Positions 1-11,526 of a DNA stretch of 64,000 nucleotides are shown piece after piece. The stretch comes from Triatoma infestans. Its lineage: Eukaryota > Arthropoda > Insecta > Hemiptera > Reduviidae. Within the stretch, counting starts at the first letter, position 1; each line of letters begins with the position of its first letter. Location of the stretch: positions 62,001 through 126,000 of the forward strand of contig JAAEAF010000611.1 in assembly GCA_011037195.1 (NCBI GenBank). The letters run 5' to 3'. Below the pieces are notes generated by a model. It was not told the DNA's origin and did no database searches. It saw nothing but the letters and a program-made list of their open reading frames with translations. Made by a program: the position numbers and the translations under genes.

Positions 1-499
1 ATTATATGAGACGTTGTTTGTTTACTTACTATTTTTGGCGCTTAGTTAATATTTATTTTTGCTATTCTATAATAAAAGTTAGTTTTTTTTAACAAGAAAT
101 GTCTTTAGTAAACATTGCATTTTTCTTAAGTACTTAATGTATGTAACCTCCAAGCACTAATATGGTGTTTTGAACGTTTATGTAGTCGACGACTTTTGTA
201 TTCTGTCGGCCTTCCAGTTGTCTGTAGTTCCTTCAGTTTCGCCAAGTTCAAGATATTTTGGTCGACCTATAGTAATAAACAAGTTTATGGAAAGGAGGCG
301 GTTTTTTTGTCGATGACCTGGTTGGCCCAGCAATATTTTATATAGAAAGCATTTTAGCGATTAGCTGTTTTCCCGGGTACTTTTTGGATAACTATCAATT
401 ATAGCTTTAACAGTTCTAAGGTTGGTTTTACATATCTGGTTATGACTGCTATACATATTACAAGTTTGTTCTGAATGTGTGTTAACCAAATATCTCAAA

Positions 500-765
500 A
501 ATTAAAAGTCCCAGAAAGCTCAAACTTGATATTCCGTTTAGATACCACCGACCGCTACTACCAGACTTGAAGATTTCGGACAAAATTTATAAACCGGAAA
601 TGCGACTTTACTGAATTTTTTGTCCTCAGATTTCGTGATTTTTTTTTTTAGAAAAATGGCCCCAACGATTTTCTTTAAAACTTTGTGTACCATCTATACA
701 CAGATAAAAAATACCTACCATTTTTATTTGAAACATTTTCCCGAGAAAATTGATTTTAAGTTACC
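500..765 (-). repeat. Fragment of interspersed repeat family A, reverse orientation
   Basis: This stretch matches, imperfectly, the inner part of the family A copy at 41123-42116. It has the same succession of phrases: a region like 'cttgatattccgttta', an 'accggaaatgcgactttact' segment, a T-run, 'atggccccaacgattttctt' and 'tttatttgaaacatttt'. No coding potential is visible. It lies in what is probably the last intron of the plus-strand gene ending at 1172. Similarity was judged by eye and the boundaries are approximate. Confidence 0.6.
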
Positions 766-837
766 CTAAGTAAATGACAAATTATATTTTGAATAATAAT
801 TTATACATAAATACAAATAAATTGAATTATAAAAACA

Positions 838-890
838 CTTGAGTTCCCCGGTTGAGACCGCGTCAGTGGTTTGCTAAACGAACTTCTTCA
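838..890 (+). repeat. Short dispersed repeat shared with 9990-10073
   Basis: The phrase 'gaccgcgtcagtggtttgct' followed by 'aaacgaacttcttca' recurs in reverse complement at about 9990-10073, with a few differences. It is an interspersed repeat end of unknown type, lying about 60 bases before the splice acceptor at 955. Confidence 0.5.
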
Positions 891-954
891 GGATCGTTAC
901 ACCAGAAGAATAATTTATAAATATAAATAAATTGTATCAATTTCTATTATCCAG

Positions 955-1172
955 GTTATGATGATCGTTTTGAAAGGCCATCGCCAAGGCTACCATCCAG
1001 TCAAGGTAAATACGATCCATTTGATCTTGGCTCAGTGATGACAAACACAAAATCACCAAGATTTCCTAGCGGTACACCACGTTCAGCTAGATCTACGCCA
1101 AGAACGATCAACAGTCCGCATTCAATGTCGCTTGGTGATTCTACACCGCTTTATGATGAAAATGAAAACTAA
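955..1172 (+). CDS. Terminal coding exon of an unrecognised gene
   Basis: A pyrimidine-rich stretch ending in 'tattatccag' gives an acceptor at 953-954. The exon then reads open for 72 codons (after two bases completing a split codon) to a TAA at 1170-1172. The predicted tail begins YDDRFERPSPRLP and ends STPLYDENEN. It is rich in Ser, Pro, Arg and Thr (for example SGTPRSARSTPR) and looks like a disordered cytoplasmic C-terminus with possible phosphorylation sites. The codon use is clearly protein-like compared with the flanking AT-rich DNA. Upstream exons are outside the window, so the family cannot be named. Exon status is inferred from splice site, open frame and composition. Confidence 0.65.
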
Positions 1173-2930
1173 AAACAAAATGAAGGGCTTGCTTTCTTCT
1201 TCTTTTAATTATCATTAGTGTTTTGTTTTTGTTTTTTTACTTAAATGTGACCCTTCTTCCTCGCACTTCATATATATATATATATTATATTATATAATAT
1301 GTATACATATATATTTATTTAGTTAATAATAACTATATAAGTATATAGTTTAATTTGTAAATTAAATAATTCGTCGATTTATAAAAATTATAATAATATA
1401 ATAAAATGTCGTACTCTTTACTTTCCAAAGAAATTTGAGTACCATTTTTTTTTTTCTAATTTTAAAAATTATAAGAAATTATCGAACTTAAATTCATTAT
1501 TATTATTTAAAAACTACTTCTCTCTCTCTCTCTCTTTTTAAATCTTTTAGCATCCTAAAATAATGTTTTAACATGCTCGCTGCAGGAAGCAAATTTGATT
1601 TTTTTTTTTTTTTCAATTATATTATGAATCTTGGACGTAAGTACAACGAACGCCGCCAGATGGACAACATTATTTTATAGTTGTGTCGTGAGTATCGATA
1701 TGAACTATGATTCGATATCGTATTATCTAATAATTTTTTTTTTCAAATACGTAAACAATCTGGCGCCGCACATAAATTGCAGCGAACACTTAAAACAATA
1801 CATGGTTGTGTAATTTAAATATTGTTTTTTGGGGGGGGGGGGGGCTGGGGTGAATTTAACATTCCTTAAATTACTTTTCTTGGGGAATTTGAATTTTATT
1901 ACAGGAAATCATGAAAAATAAATAAAAGGTGGTACTTATCTTTCTTTGCAAAAAAAAAAAAAAATAATAATAATTAACCTAAATTATTATTTTTAATTAA
2001 ACAGAAACAAATAATTTTGAAAAAATTTATTGATGTGTATTTTATTAATTAAATTTTTATATATTCTCTTTTTGTGAATTTTGAAGAGATATTTTCACCA
2101 ATTTGCATACAAACACACACACACACACACACTGTATAATCTAGGAATGATATAAAGGAAAAATATATAAAAACAAAACAATAAATGAGCTCTACAAAGA
2201 GCCAGAAAAAAAAGAAATATATGCTCACAATTTTTTTTTGTTTATATATAATTATATATTATTCTAATTCACACACTTTCTAATAATAAGAGGTACTTTT
2301 TACATTTCATTTTGGGGCTAATTAGTGTTTTTATTACTGAACAATTTTTATGTTATATAATAAATTAAAAAAAATATATATATATCTATATATATATATT
2401 AATTAATTTATATGAAAGTGTATGTATATTTTTTTATTTCCTTATAATAAAAAAGTGACATTATTGAAAATTTAAAAATAGACAATTTAAAAAAAAAAAA
2501 ATGGAATTTAAGTTATCTGTATAACTAAGTTTCTGTTTTTGCTTTTATTATTTTTTTTTTTTTTACGAAAATGAATTATAAATATATAAATCACAAAATA
2601 AACTTTATTTTGTTTTCCATATTCGGTCTGTACGATGAATACTTTATTTTATTTTAATTAGGTGGATTTGTTCATGTGATTTTAGTTTGTTTTTTTTTTA
2701 ATGCTTCTATGTAATTATTATTATAAAAAAAAAACAATGAATAATGTATAGTATGTCATGAAGAATTTGCCAATATTGAAATATAAGTTACAATTTTTCG
2801 TAAGGACTTTGATTAATATTCTCTATAATCCTTTCTCATTTTCCTTTCCATTAATCAGTTTTAGTAGAATAAGTATATAATACACCTTTAAAATCATTTA
2901 ATTAATTATTTTAAGTATATATATACGTAT
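1173..2930 (+). other. Probable 3' UTR and AT-rich intergenic DNA
   Basis: No coding frame of note is present. The stretch holds (TA)n runs near 1270-1310, a (TC)n run near 1520-1534, a G-homopolymer at about 1830-1843, a (CA)n run near 2113-2131, and several A or T homopolymers. AATAAA-like poly(A) signals occur repeatedly (near 1398 and 1918). The 3' UTR of the gene ending at 1172 presumably ends somewhere here. Confidence 0.5.
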
Positions 2931-3225
2931 ACAGGGTGTCCCAAGGTATATGGATAATGACTTTTTCTGGGAAACTAAGATAGCTAGAAAAAAACTAAAA
3001 AATACCTGTCCCCGTAGTTTTTTGTTAGAAATCCAAATTTAATTTGCAAATTTATTTTGGTGCTTCGAGAAGCGACATACAGGCACCAACTTCATTTCTT
3101 CAAATAGAGAGGTGTGGTTTTTATTTAAGAAATAGATTCCTCTATTTTTTGTAAGAAAAATTTACTTGAACGGTTTTTTTCTTTGAGCGATATTTTATAA
3201 GTTATGAATGAAAACATGATTCCTA

Positions 3226-3525
3226 TAAGAAATTTCAAAATGATATTATAACGGTTTTTTGATTGAATAAGAAGAAAAGTACTATTTTATTATAAATTTT
3301 ACTCCTCATTAATTACAACAGATCTTGCTCGAACTGGCCCCCATCATTAGAGATGCATTCACATGCTTTTTCCTGCCAATTGTACCTTACGACCAAGAAA
3401 TACATCTCTAATGGTGGAGGCCAGTTCTGCAAGATCTGTAATTAATGAGGAGTAAAATTTATAATAAAATAGTACTTTTCTTTTTATTCAATCAAAAAAC
3501 CGTTATATTATTTTGAAATTTCTTA
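3226..3525. repeat. 300-bp near-perfect palindrome (foldback element)
   Basis: The left arm (about 3226-3360) and right arm (about 3396-3525) are reverse complements over roughly 130 bases with only a handful of differences. They are separated by about 35 bases. Landmarks are 'aacggttttttgattgaata' on the left and 'tattcaatcaaaaaaccgtt' on the right. No ORF is present. It could be a MITE-like foldback element or a hairpin formed by inverted duplication. The region before it has a 'acagggtgtccc' phrase at about 2933, of the kind often seen at transposon ends, but no paired end was found. Confidence 0.75.
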
Positions 3526-3599
3526 ATAAACTCCGGTAAACCTACTTCCTTTGAACTCGTTATTTTGGCATAACACCCCTTAAATGTACTTTCGCGAAA

Positions 3600-4690
3600 A
3601 AAAATGTCAATAAAATATATATAGCCCTTTATATAATTAGTTGATATAGTGTTTATAGAAAATCATTGGAGCAGTTTTCGACAAAACCACCCTAACCTGA
3701 AAATCTTTGCATTAACGTGGTGGTACAACATCCGGACGACCGATTTTGACTAAAATCTTAATATCACTTACCCTTTATAGAACCTAAATGAAATATAAAG
3801 TTTCAAAAAAGCACTTTTATAGACTCACTGTATCTCAAAACTTGTATTTCCAGTGAAAACTTACAAGGAATAAGGGAAAGTAAAATGGGAAGTGTACCAG
3901 TTTCATATATGTACTAATTAGTCTGAGAAGGTGTAGGAGATTTCAACATTCTATAACCTAGAAACGACAATTTTAGCATATACCAAGTAAATGCCAGATA
4001 GAGAAAAAAATCCAAAGGATATTCACCTTCCATTCGCATAGTTTCGCTCTTTAATAGAGACTTTTTCTCCTTTTGTGAGTCTATTGAAATTTCTAGTAAC
4101 GATCGAGTTCTCCTCTGCCCATAGGCCTTATTATCTGAAGTTACAAAGTATTTTTCCAAGGGCTTCGATCCCAAAAAATATTTTATAGCAATTAATTCTA
4201 TTTTATTATGACTGCTGTAAATGTATTGTGACTATTATTGTTGATAAGTACTCGCTTAGGCGGTACATATTATTGATACAAAATATTACATATTATTATT
4301 GATAAAAAATGTAAAAAACAAATATTTATAACTACTTCAAAAATGTAGTCGTATTATCGTATTGATGTATACTAGTTTATTAATATTTATGTATGAGTAA
4401 TTGTACTCAATGTTTATAAAATTCTATGTAGATTTAATTCTAATAAATATTATTTATCTCATAGAATTGTGTAATAAACTGAATACTGAAATAGCACTGT
4501 AGAGGACAACTCACCCATTCCCTCCCCTAAAAGTGCCCTTAATTTCCCGATAAGTAGCGACACCTAGTGACAAGCTATATAACCATAAATAAAATTGAGT
4601 TCTCAGTAGGTGTTGTTATCTGGTGGCCATGTTTATAACTACAAATATACTAATTTTAATATTAGTTACTTAATTTAGTTAATTAATTAG
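3600..4690. other. Non-coding stretch with decayed repeats
   Basis: Phrases such as 'atcattggagcagttttcga' (about 3662) and 'gtatttccagtgaaaactta' (3844) resemble family A and suggest a decayed copy. The remainder is AT-rich with no credible coding frame. The 86-codon minus-strand frame at 3914-4174 has no recognisable features. Confidence 0.4.
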
Positions 4691-5395
4691 AAAACAAAAA
4701 AGTTCTGGTGTGAACCAGTCGCACAAATTTCTCTTGATCTAGTTTTCGACAAAATTGTAATCGACAAACTTTATAGTTAGTATACATAATTTAATAAAAT
4801 TCGTCGGTGTAATTATGGAGAAAATCACAAAAACTGAAAAAACTGTTCAGTAAAAATGCACTTCCATCTTCTGAATTTCTTCAAACTCGGAATTTCAGCC
4901 ACATATTTAATTCTAATCAACATTATTTAGATGATCGAATTGTGTAACAAACTGATACAGCACTTTAGAGGACAACCTAACCCCACCACTTCCAAAAGGG
5001 CCCTTAAATGGATTTTCCTAGAGAAATGTTTCAAATAAAAGTTGTAAATTTTTGGTAAAAGTAGTTGATATACCAAGTTTGAAGAAAATCGTCGGAGCCA
5101 TTTTTGAGAAAATTGCAAAAAAGTGAAAAAAACCAACTAGTAAAACGGTACTTTCGGTTGAGGAATTTTGACAGATAACCCACTGTCGGATCCCATGATG
5201 ATACCTAAACGGAATATCAAGTTTGATCTTTCTACGCTTTTTCGTTTTTTAGCTACGCTGTTCACTCACATACCCATACACAGACCATTTTCTAAAATCA
5301 CTTTTTTGGACTCAGGGGACCTCAAAACGGATATTTCCGGTGATAACTTGATATCGAAAATTTGGCACGATTACTAGGAGTAAGAGAAAGTAAAT
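4690..5395 (+). repeat. Family A interspersed repeat copy
   Basis: It starts with a diverged 'ttctggtgtgaaccagtcgc' phrase. It runs through the shared body ('aaatgtttcaaataaaagtt', 'gaggaattttgacagataac', 'ggtgatacctaaacggaata'-like segments) and ends in 'actaggagtaagagaaagta' at about 5373-5392. The order and orientation match the fuller copy at 18343-19278. It holds no transposase-like frame and is presumably non-autonomous. Confidence 0.75.
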
Positions 5396-5689
5396 AATCT
5401 AATTTTAGAATTCGTTAACAAAACATATGTGGTGCAATTTGAAATAAGAAAGTTGAATTCAAAATCTCTAGTTCTGCACCTTAAAAGAAGATAATTGAAT
5501 AATAACATATTTGGAATCCTTGGAAAAATTAAGTAGTGAAATGTTTTTTTTCTATCTTGCATACTTTCCATGAAAACAGGTGCATGTTAAAATTGTCACC
5601 CTGTATTGTAATGTAAGAATAAATAAATAAATAAATAAACGAGAATTTAATTGATATAAAAAAAGCTTTTATATGATAATACTTACACG

Positions 5690-5851
5690 AGGTTGATGAA
5701 AGAAATGAGGGGATTGAATCCATCTGTGCAGAAAAGCATGGAAGAATGCTTCGTGCTAACAATACATCAAAAGCATGTGGATGAAAATCTAATGGATCAA
5801 ATTTTCTTCATGTGCCTTGACATGAACACAGAAGAATATCATCTGAAAGAC
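5690..5851 (+). other. Exon-like open segment of unknown origin
   Basis: A 54-codon open frame of balanced amino-acid composition (including MKEMRGLNPSVQKSMEECF) is followed directly by 'aaggtatgc'. That can be read as exon end plus a GTATGC 5' splice site, after which the frame stops at once. The upstream acceptor is weak ('cacgag' at about 5685-5690). It sits just before the truncated gypsy element and belongs to no recognised retroelement domain. It could be an isolated host exon, a piece of captured cDNA or chance. The family is not recognised. Confidence 0.3.
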
Positions 5852-5856
5852 AAGGT

Positions 5857-7676
5857 ATGCTAAATTTATGGTCTACCAAAAAATACGGGTTGGGAGCTAC
5901 ATTAGAGCAATACCACGAAAACGCATGGCGACCTGTCTGCTATGCTTCCAGATCCCTGGCATTTACAGAACAGAGGTATGCTCAGGTGGAAAAAGAGGCA
6001 CTAGCCCTAACATGGGCCTGCGAAAAATTCCAGACTTATCTGCTTGGATCAAAATTTGAATTAAACACTGATCACAAGCCCCTTGTGGAATTGCTCGGTA
6101 GTAAACCTATTAGTGATCTCCCAGCAAGAATCCAAAGGTTTAGGATGAGATTGATGAATTACGATTATTGCGTAAAATATGTTCCTAGGAAGATCATAGT
6201 AACTCCGGATTGTTTGTCCCGTAACCCCACTGAGGTCGCAACTAGCGCTGACAACAACAAAGAGGAAGACTTATTTGTAGATAATATAATTCAGGCGCTT
6301 CCTTGTTCGGATAGGAGACTCCAGCAGATACGTGAGATGCAAGAAAGGGATGCGGAATGCAAAGAAATTGTAAAGAGTACAAAAGAAGATAAATGGGATA
6401 AAATTTCTCCTTATTATAAGTACAGATCCGAATTTAATATTACTGGGGGACTGTTAATGAAAGGCGTAAGAATTTTTATACCAAGAAACCTGCGGCAGGG
6501 CATACTAAATAAAATACATACTGGACACCTGGGGCTCGTAAAATGCAGAAGACGCGCCAAAGAGTCGGTTTGGTGGCATTGGATGCTCCAAGGACATTGA
6601 AGGAATGGTAGCGAGCTGTCGTATATGTTTGGAAAACAGACAGCAATCGCATTCAGAGCCAATGATAGTCGGAACATTACCACAAAACCCGTGGGAACAT
6701 GTTTCATCTGATATATATTAAAACATAGAGGAAGGTGGTATTTAGCTATACGGGATTACTTTTCAAGATTTTTGGAGTTATTATACATCGATAATCTGAC
6801 AACTGCGGCTGTAATCGCTCGCTTAAAAAACATATTTGCTCGCCGTGGTGTGCCGCTGATATTAAGATCAGATGAGGTACACAGTTCACTTCGGCTGAAT
6901 TCAGAAACTTTGCTGAACAGTATGGATTTACATGTGAAGTGTCCAGTCCTAAGTATGCCCAGGCCAACGGAAGCGAAGAGAAGGCAGTCGATATAGCGAA
7001 GCGAATATTAACCAAGTGCCAGGATGTCAATCTTGGGTTACTGGAGTGCAGGAACACACCATTGGAGTCTGGTCTCTCTCCCGCGGAGCTTCTATACGGT
7101 AAAAAATTGCGTTCGACTTTGCAATCTATTAAAACATTTCAGCCAGTAACCGAACACCGAATGGGGGAATTCAAAAGAAAAGATTACAATCTCAAGATGA
7201 GAAATAAGAGGAACTTTGATACTAGAAAAGGGGCAAGATCTTTACCACCACTTAACATTCAAGACACTGTTTGGATCCCAGACTTGCGGAGATACGGCAC
7301 CGTAATGCGAACTGTACATTTTCCGAGGCCCTACCTAGTCAAAACGGAACTTGGAATCATAAGGCGCAACAGGAAGTTTTTAGTTTCTGTGCCACTCGAA
7401 ACTGAGAAAAGTCCTGATTTTGAGGTGCCAATAAATGACACATCGTATATGGGTACCCTTGCTCCAGATCAGAAGGAGTCAAATCACCCAAATGACGACA
7501 CCAAACTGAGCGTGGAAAATGAGTCAGTTGCAATTCCTGCAGATGATGGAGAGGGTGGAAGTAATGATAATGAAGAGAATGGGGATGGACATTGGGTTGT
7601 TGTGAACAGGCGAAGCAGCAGAAGTAGAAGACCGCCCAACCGGTATAGTGATTCAAACTATGAAAAGGAGATGTAG
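5857..7676 (+). pseudogene. Ty3/gypsy pol remnant: RNase H and integrase, frameshifted
   Basis: The 3' part of a retrotransposon polyprotein. The first frame (5857-6600) carries an RNase H domain (YGLGATL, CYASRSL, EKEALALTWACEKF, TDHKPL) and then a CLSRNP motif before the integrase. The integrase zinc-finger region follows (HTGHLGLVKCRRRAKESVWW, then a C-x2-C pair just past the break). A frame change near 6595 and another near 6875-6885 disrupt the integrase core, and stops occur near 6718. The last frame (6939-7676) carries the end of the integrase core, its C-terminal domain and an acidic, Arg/Ser-ending tail. Reverse transcriptase, protease and gag are absent. The domain order RNase H-integrase is that of Ty3/gypsy elements. 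No envelope frame is present. The element is inactive. Confidence 0.9.
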
Positions 7677-7799
7677 TGTTAGGTTGGCAACATGGGGAAG
7701 GCTCGTGTCAGGCTGAACTGTTACAATATTATATAATGTACTATGTAAGATGTTTATGTGTCGCATGTTTATATCTATAATAAAATACTTATCATTACA
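5860..7799 (+). mobile_element. 5'-truncated Ty3/gypsy retrotransposon with 3' LTR
   Basis: The element starts abruptly inside the RNase H domain and ends with a short LTR (7672-7799). The 5' LTR, primer-binding site, gag, protease and reverse transcriptase are missing. This looks like a truncated insertion or a remnant left by deletion. It lies between the plus-strand gene ending at 1172 and the large secreted-protein gene starting before 11527. No target-site duplication can be assigned because the 5' end is lost. Confidence 0.85.
7672..7799 (+). repeat. Putative 3' LTR of the gypsy element (128 bp)
   Basis: A purine-rich 'tatgaaaaggaga' polypurine tract lies immediately before TGTAGTGTTAGG. 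The segment ends in 'cttatcattaca' and has an AATAAA poly(A) signal at about 7779. The TG...CA ends, the polypurine tract and the position just after pol support an LTR. The pol stop codon falls inside its first bases. Without a 5' copy the boundaries are inferred. Confidence 0.65.
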
Positions 7800-8800
7800 G
7801 TTATCCAGCATTACGGATCCATTCATATATTCAACAATATATTTCCAATTGCATGCACACTCTTTGAATGTCGAAGGACGATGAATGCGCTCTTCCAAAA
7901 CCTCGACACTTTACACATAGTACTGCATCGTCGTTTTAATAAGAATATAAAATCTAAATCATGCCACACTAGGATGAGATAATTAGTTCTTGAACTATCG
8001 AGATTGCAGCACTCTCAAGAAACCCTAAACTAAAGTAGGTTTGATGTAAGAAAGAGGAAGAGAAGTTGCAGGGAAATTAGTTACACATTAAGATCATGTT
8101 ACATTTAGATAAGATGGGTCTAGTTTTTTTTATTCACCAATATATTAGGCTGTTTATGGCATATAGAAGCCAATTATTGTAGAGTTTTTGATGTTAATAT
8201 GTTGTTTTTTGCGGGAGGTTCTCAAAAAACAGAAATAATGGTTAATATAAAAAACAAAAACCACTACAATAAAAGTATGTCAAAAAGAAAACATATTAAG
8301 AGCTAGAACCCTACAACTTCAACGATTCATGCCTTTTTATATTACTTTTATTTAAAAAAAATAAATTAATTAATAAACCATATGTTAAAGATTATCCTAA
8401 CAACCAGATGTACATCTATTAGGAAACCATGCAAAGTAGGGCTGTAACAGCAGAACTATGCACTAACAGATATGAAAATTTTTTGTTACTTATGGTAAGT
8501 CAAAAGAATTTTTTCCTAAATAATTGTTTTTGGTGTCTCCGATTTGTCCTCATAAAATTGACCCGCTATTTTCTAGTTTTTTATATCGTATACAAAATCT
8601 AGCTGTTTTATTTTTGATTTGTTTTGATTAATGATTAGTGCTTGCAAATTGTGAATGAATTTTAGCTTTAACTTTTCTTTTTTTTAACTCATACAACAGA
8701 TTATCATCGATTAAGCCAGCTTCCGCTAATCGATTCCCAGTGAATATCTACGCGCATCTCCTCAAACGTTTTCTTTACAAACGCCGTATTAATCGTTGCA
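7800..8800. other. Non-coding AT-rich DNA
   Basis: No coding region, splice-supported exon or paired repeat end was recognised. Small frames here are AT-rich and show no domain. Confidence 0.4.
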
Positions 8801-8809
8801 ATAATAGGA

Positions 8810-9440
8810 AAAAATCTAGTGTGAAAAATTCACACGCCTTTCTTTTACTCTTGTTAGTACAATTACAAATTTTCTTTAAACTCCAATATTTCCTGAATAA
8901 ATATAGAGTTGGTGGGAGATAACTGTGCGCTAGTAATCTTGGCAGGTAGAGAGGCTAGATGCTTCACACATGATTATAACTAGACCAGAAGGGCACAAAA
9001 ATCACCAAACAAACTGCGTATAGCATTTCAATTTTAACATTTCAAATCCCACAAAACCATCCAAAAATCAATTTTTTTGTGAAAAAACTGTTTCAAATAA
9101 AAGTGATACGTTTATATCTGTGAGTTAGCATACCAAGTTTATAATGAAAACGTTCGAGAGATCCCCAAAACTGAAAAACCAATCTCTGTAAAATGGCACT
9201 TCCGGTTAACCGATTTTCTACAAATTTGGAATTCTAGCAGTTTTTTAATTTATATTAATAATATATAGGTGGTAGAACCATATTTATGTACAAGAGGTAT
9301 TTCATATGGAAGATAATTAATTGCTGTTACCTCAGAAACCACAAAAAAATCAATTTTCCCGTGAAAATGTTTCAAATAAAAGTGATAGGTATTTAAGTAT
9401 GTACATAGTATACGAAGTTTAAACCAAAAAAAAAAAAGCT
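8810..9440 (+). repeat. Decayed family A repeat
   Basis: It opens with 'aaatctagtgtgaaaaattcacac' at about 8812 (the hairpin-like 5' end of family A). It continues with diverged body phrases such as 'tttcaaataaaagtgatacg' (about 9089) and 'aaaatggcacttccggttaa' (about 9191). A second partial copy of the body follows near 9360-9420. The 3' palindromic end was not found. Confidence 0.55.
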
Positions 9441-9989
9441 GTTTTCATTTCAGTCCTTGATGAGGATTGGGACTTTTGAAGTTTTCAAAACTTTTTGCAT
9501 GATTCATCCTGGGATAGTCGTTCATGACGAGTATTTTTTTTGCATTCACTGAATATTAAATTCAGTTGGTAAAGATGCGTAAAGAAGTACCAGCTTAAGA
9601 GATGTGGATTGCTTATTTTGGAATTCTTCCATTTTATGAAGAATGGTGCGCAGTTTTGGAACTTTACACTTATCAGATTTAAATTAAAGAAAAAAAGAAG
9701 AAATAAATAATAATATCAAAATGACATCTGAAACTTTTGTTTGGGTAGCTGATATTGTCTTCAATTTTTCTCTAATAAACATGCTCTCATCTGAAAAGAA
9801 ATTCAAAACAAAGATGAACAAAATGCAATAATTTATATTAAAAATTAGTAAGGCTAATGAAATCTTAGTGTAAAGATAAAAAAAAATAATAATTCAAACG
9901 GTATCTGTCATATTATGATAGCTGCAACATGCGTAGAATACATTTTTCATGTTAGTGGATTGCTCCATTAGCTTTCAAGGTATAACGGC

Positions 9990-10073
9990 CGTGAAGAAGC
10001 TCATTGCTGTATGGGCGAAGCGTCGGTTTCTAGCAAACCACTGTCGCGGTCTAAATCCGGAAACTCAAGTTTT
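9990..10073 (-). repeat. Dispersed repeat matching 838-890 in reverse
   Basis: The phrase 'agcaaaccactgtcgcggtc' is the reverse complement of the motif at 838-890, with a few mismatches, and the flanks also align partly. It directly abuts the start of the inverted family A copy at about 10115. Confidence 0.5.
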
Positions 10074-10114
10074 TTTAAATTTTCTTTCATTATTATTTAC
10101 TTTCTCTTTTTCTC

Positions 10115-10785
10115 AGTAAGAGGAAGTATTGCGTTGGTGTCAAATTTTCGAACTTATGTTTTCACCGGAAATACAAAAGTTCTGAGGTCCGTTGAGTGCG
10201 AACAAATGTTTATAGTGAATGTAAACAAAATATTTCAGAAATCGAAAAAAAACCGCAAGAAGTTCCAACATGGTATTCAGTTTTGGTAACCACTGAAACA
10301 AAGGTTCCGCGCAAAATTCTTCAAACAAAGCGCAACTTTACTGAATTTTTACTTTTTCACGATTTTCTTAAACTTATATCTATCTAGTTACATACATAAA
10401 ATATCTAGCGGGGAAATCGTAGCATTAAGCTTCCCTTTAAAGAATCACTTCAGTACAATGCATGGTTCTACCACCTATATAATATTAATACCTATCACCT
10501 TTATTTCAAACATTTTTACAAAAACATTGATTTTAGATAGTTCTGCAAAATTTATGGCGTTAACTTTAAAAGAGTTATACAGGGTTGATTCAATGTTATC
10601 GGCGCTCTATTATGAACCACAATATAATCACTTCTACTACCTACCTGGGTAGGTATTTATCTCCTCTACATCACCTCTATATTTTTGTTAGGGCAGATGA
10701 GTATAATTTGCAGTTTAAAGAAAATTTATCATTTTATATATAACTGTTGTGACAGGAATAAGAGAAAGTCGTGTGTGAGTGTTTT
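10115..10785 (-). repeat. Family A repeat copy, reverse orientation
   Basis: On the plus strand it opens with 'cagtaagaggaagtattgcg' and closes with 'ggaataagagaaagtcgtgt'. It carries the family phrases 'ttttcaccggaaatac' and 'cgcaacttta' in inverted order. No autonomous coding capacity. Confidence 0.65.
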
Positions 10786-10809
10786 CTTCATTACTTTGAA
10801 GAACAGGGC

Positions 10810-11120
10810 CATCCATCCATCCATCGTAAGCGCTATGGACCACTAATCCTGCACCTCCCTTCCTACCTTCGCACTCTCATGATCCTCAAGTTATCCTGAA
10901 CATCATCCAGCCATCTTGCACGCGGTCTTCCTTGTCATCTCGCACCTCCCGGATTGCCATTCATTATCTTATTTGGGACTCTTCCTGGCTCCATCCTCTC
11001 TACATGGCCTAACCATCTCAACTGACCTCTCTTTATATAACTTACTAAGTCAGGTTGATCATAACGTTCTGTTAATCAGCATTGCCTCTCTCTCTAGGCT
11101 CGCCGTTCACCTAAATGGGA
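10810..11120 (-). mobile_element. LINE relic, end of ORF2 (minus strand)
   Basis: The minus-strand translation contains LRWLGHVERM at about 10990-11025. Downstream, across frame breaks, it shows diverged 'RPR-RWLDD' and 'LEDHESAKVGR' type segments. This is the motif order at the C-terminus of many RTE/Jockey-type reverse-transcriptase ORFs in arthropods. Stops and frameshifts are frequent, so it is a dead fragment. The clade is uncertain. Confidence 0.6.
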
Positions 11121-11526
11121 TCATATATCTTTCTCAATTCCTTTCTTTCTCTTGTGTTACTAAGACATTCACATACGTTACTGCGGCTATATTATAGTCG
11201 GATGTGCTAGGCCCCCGGCACTCTGTGGAAGTGTATGAAACTTCAACACTTTTTGTCATTAAAAAAGTAATGGAACATAAAAAGTAGTCAATTCTTTTTA
11301 TGCAAGGCTGAAATTGAATGAAATTAGAGTGAGTAAATAGAATTGGAGTTCCCAACCAAAACGCCCTTTTGTAACTGATTAAAACGAAATGAAAACTATG
11401 CTCCAATCCCTAACTATGTTTACTTAATTTCAGTGTAACTCTGGTAAACAAAGAAAAAGACATCATACCAAAACTTTTTTATTTAGACCAATTAAATCAA
11501 TTTAAATTACTATTTTTCTTTTTTAG
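11121..11526. other. Intron or upstream region of the secreted-protein gene
   Basis: No coding signal is seen except the pyrimidine-rich tract and AG just before 11527. The missing first exon of the gene at 11527-16598 could lie here or far upstream; no convincing start exon was identified. Confidence 0.35.

Noticed and set aside
1830..1843. G-homopolymer run as a regulatory or quadruplex site
   Set aside because: It is a single homopolymer in intergenic DNA, better explained as simple-sequence expansion or assembly uncertainty.
2933..2944. 'acagggtgtccc' as a transposon terminus
   Set aside because: No partner end, ORF or target duplication was found within several kb.
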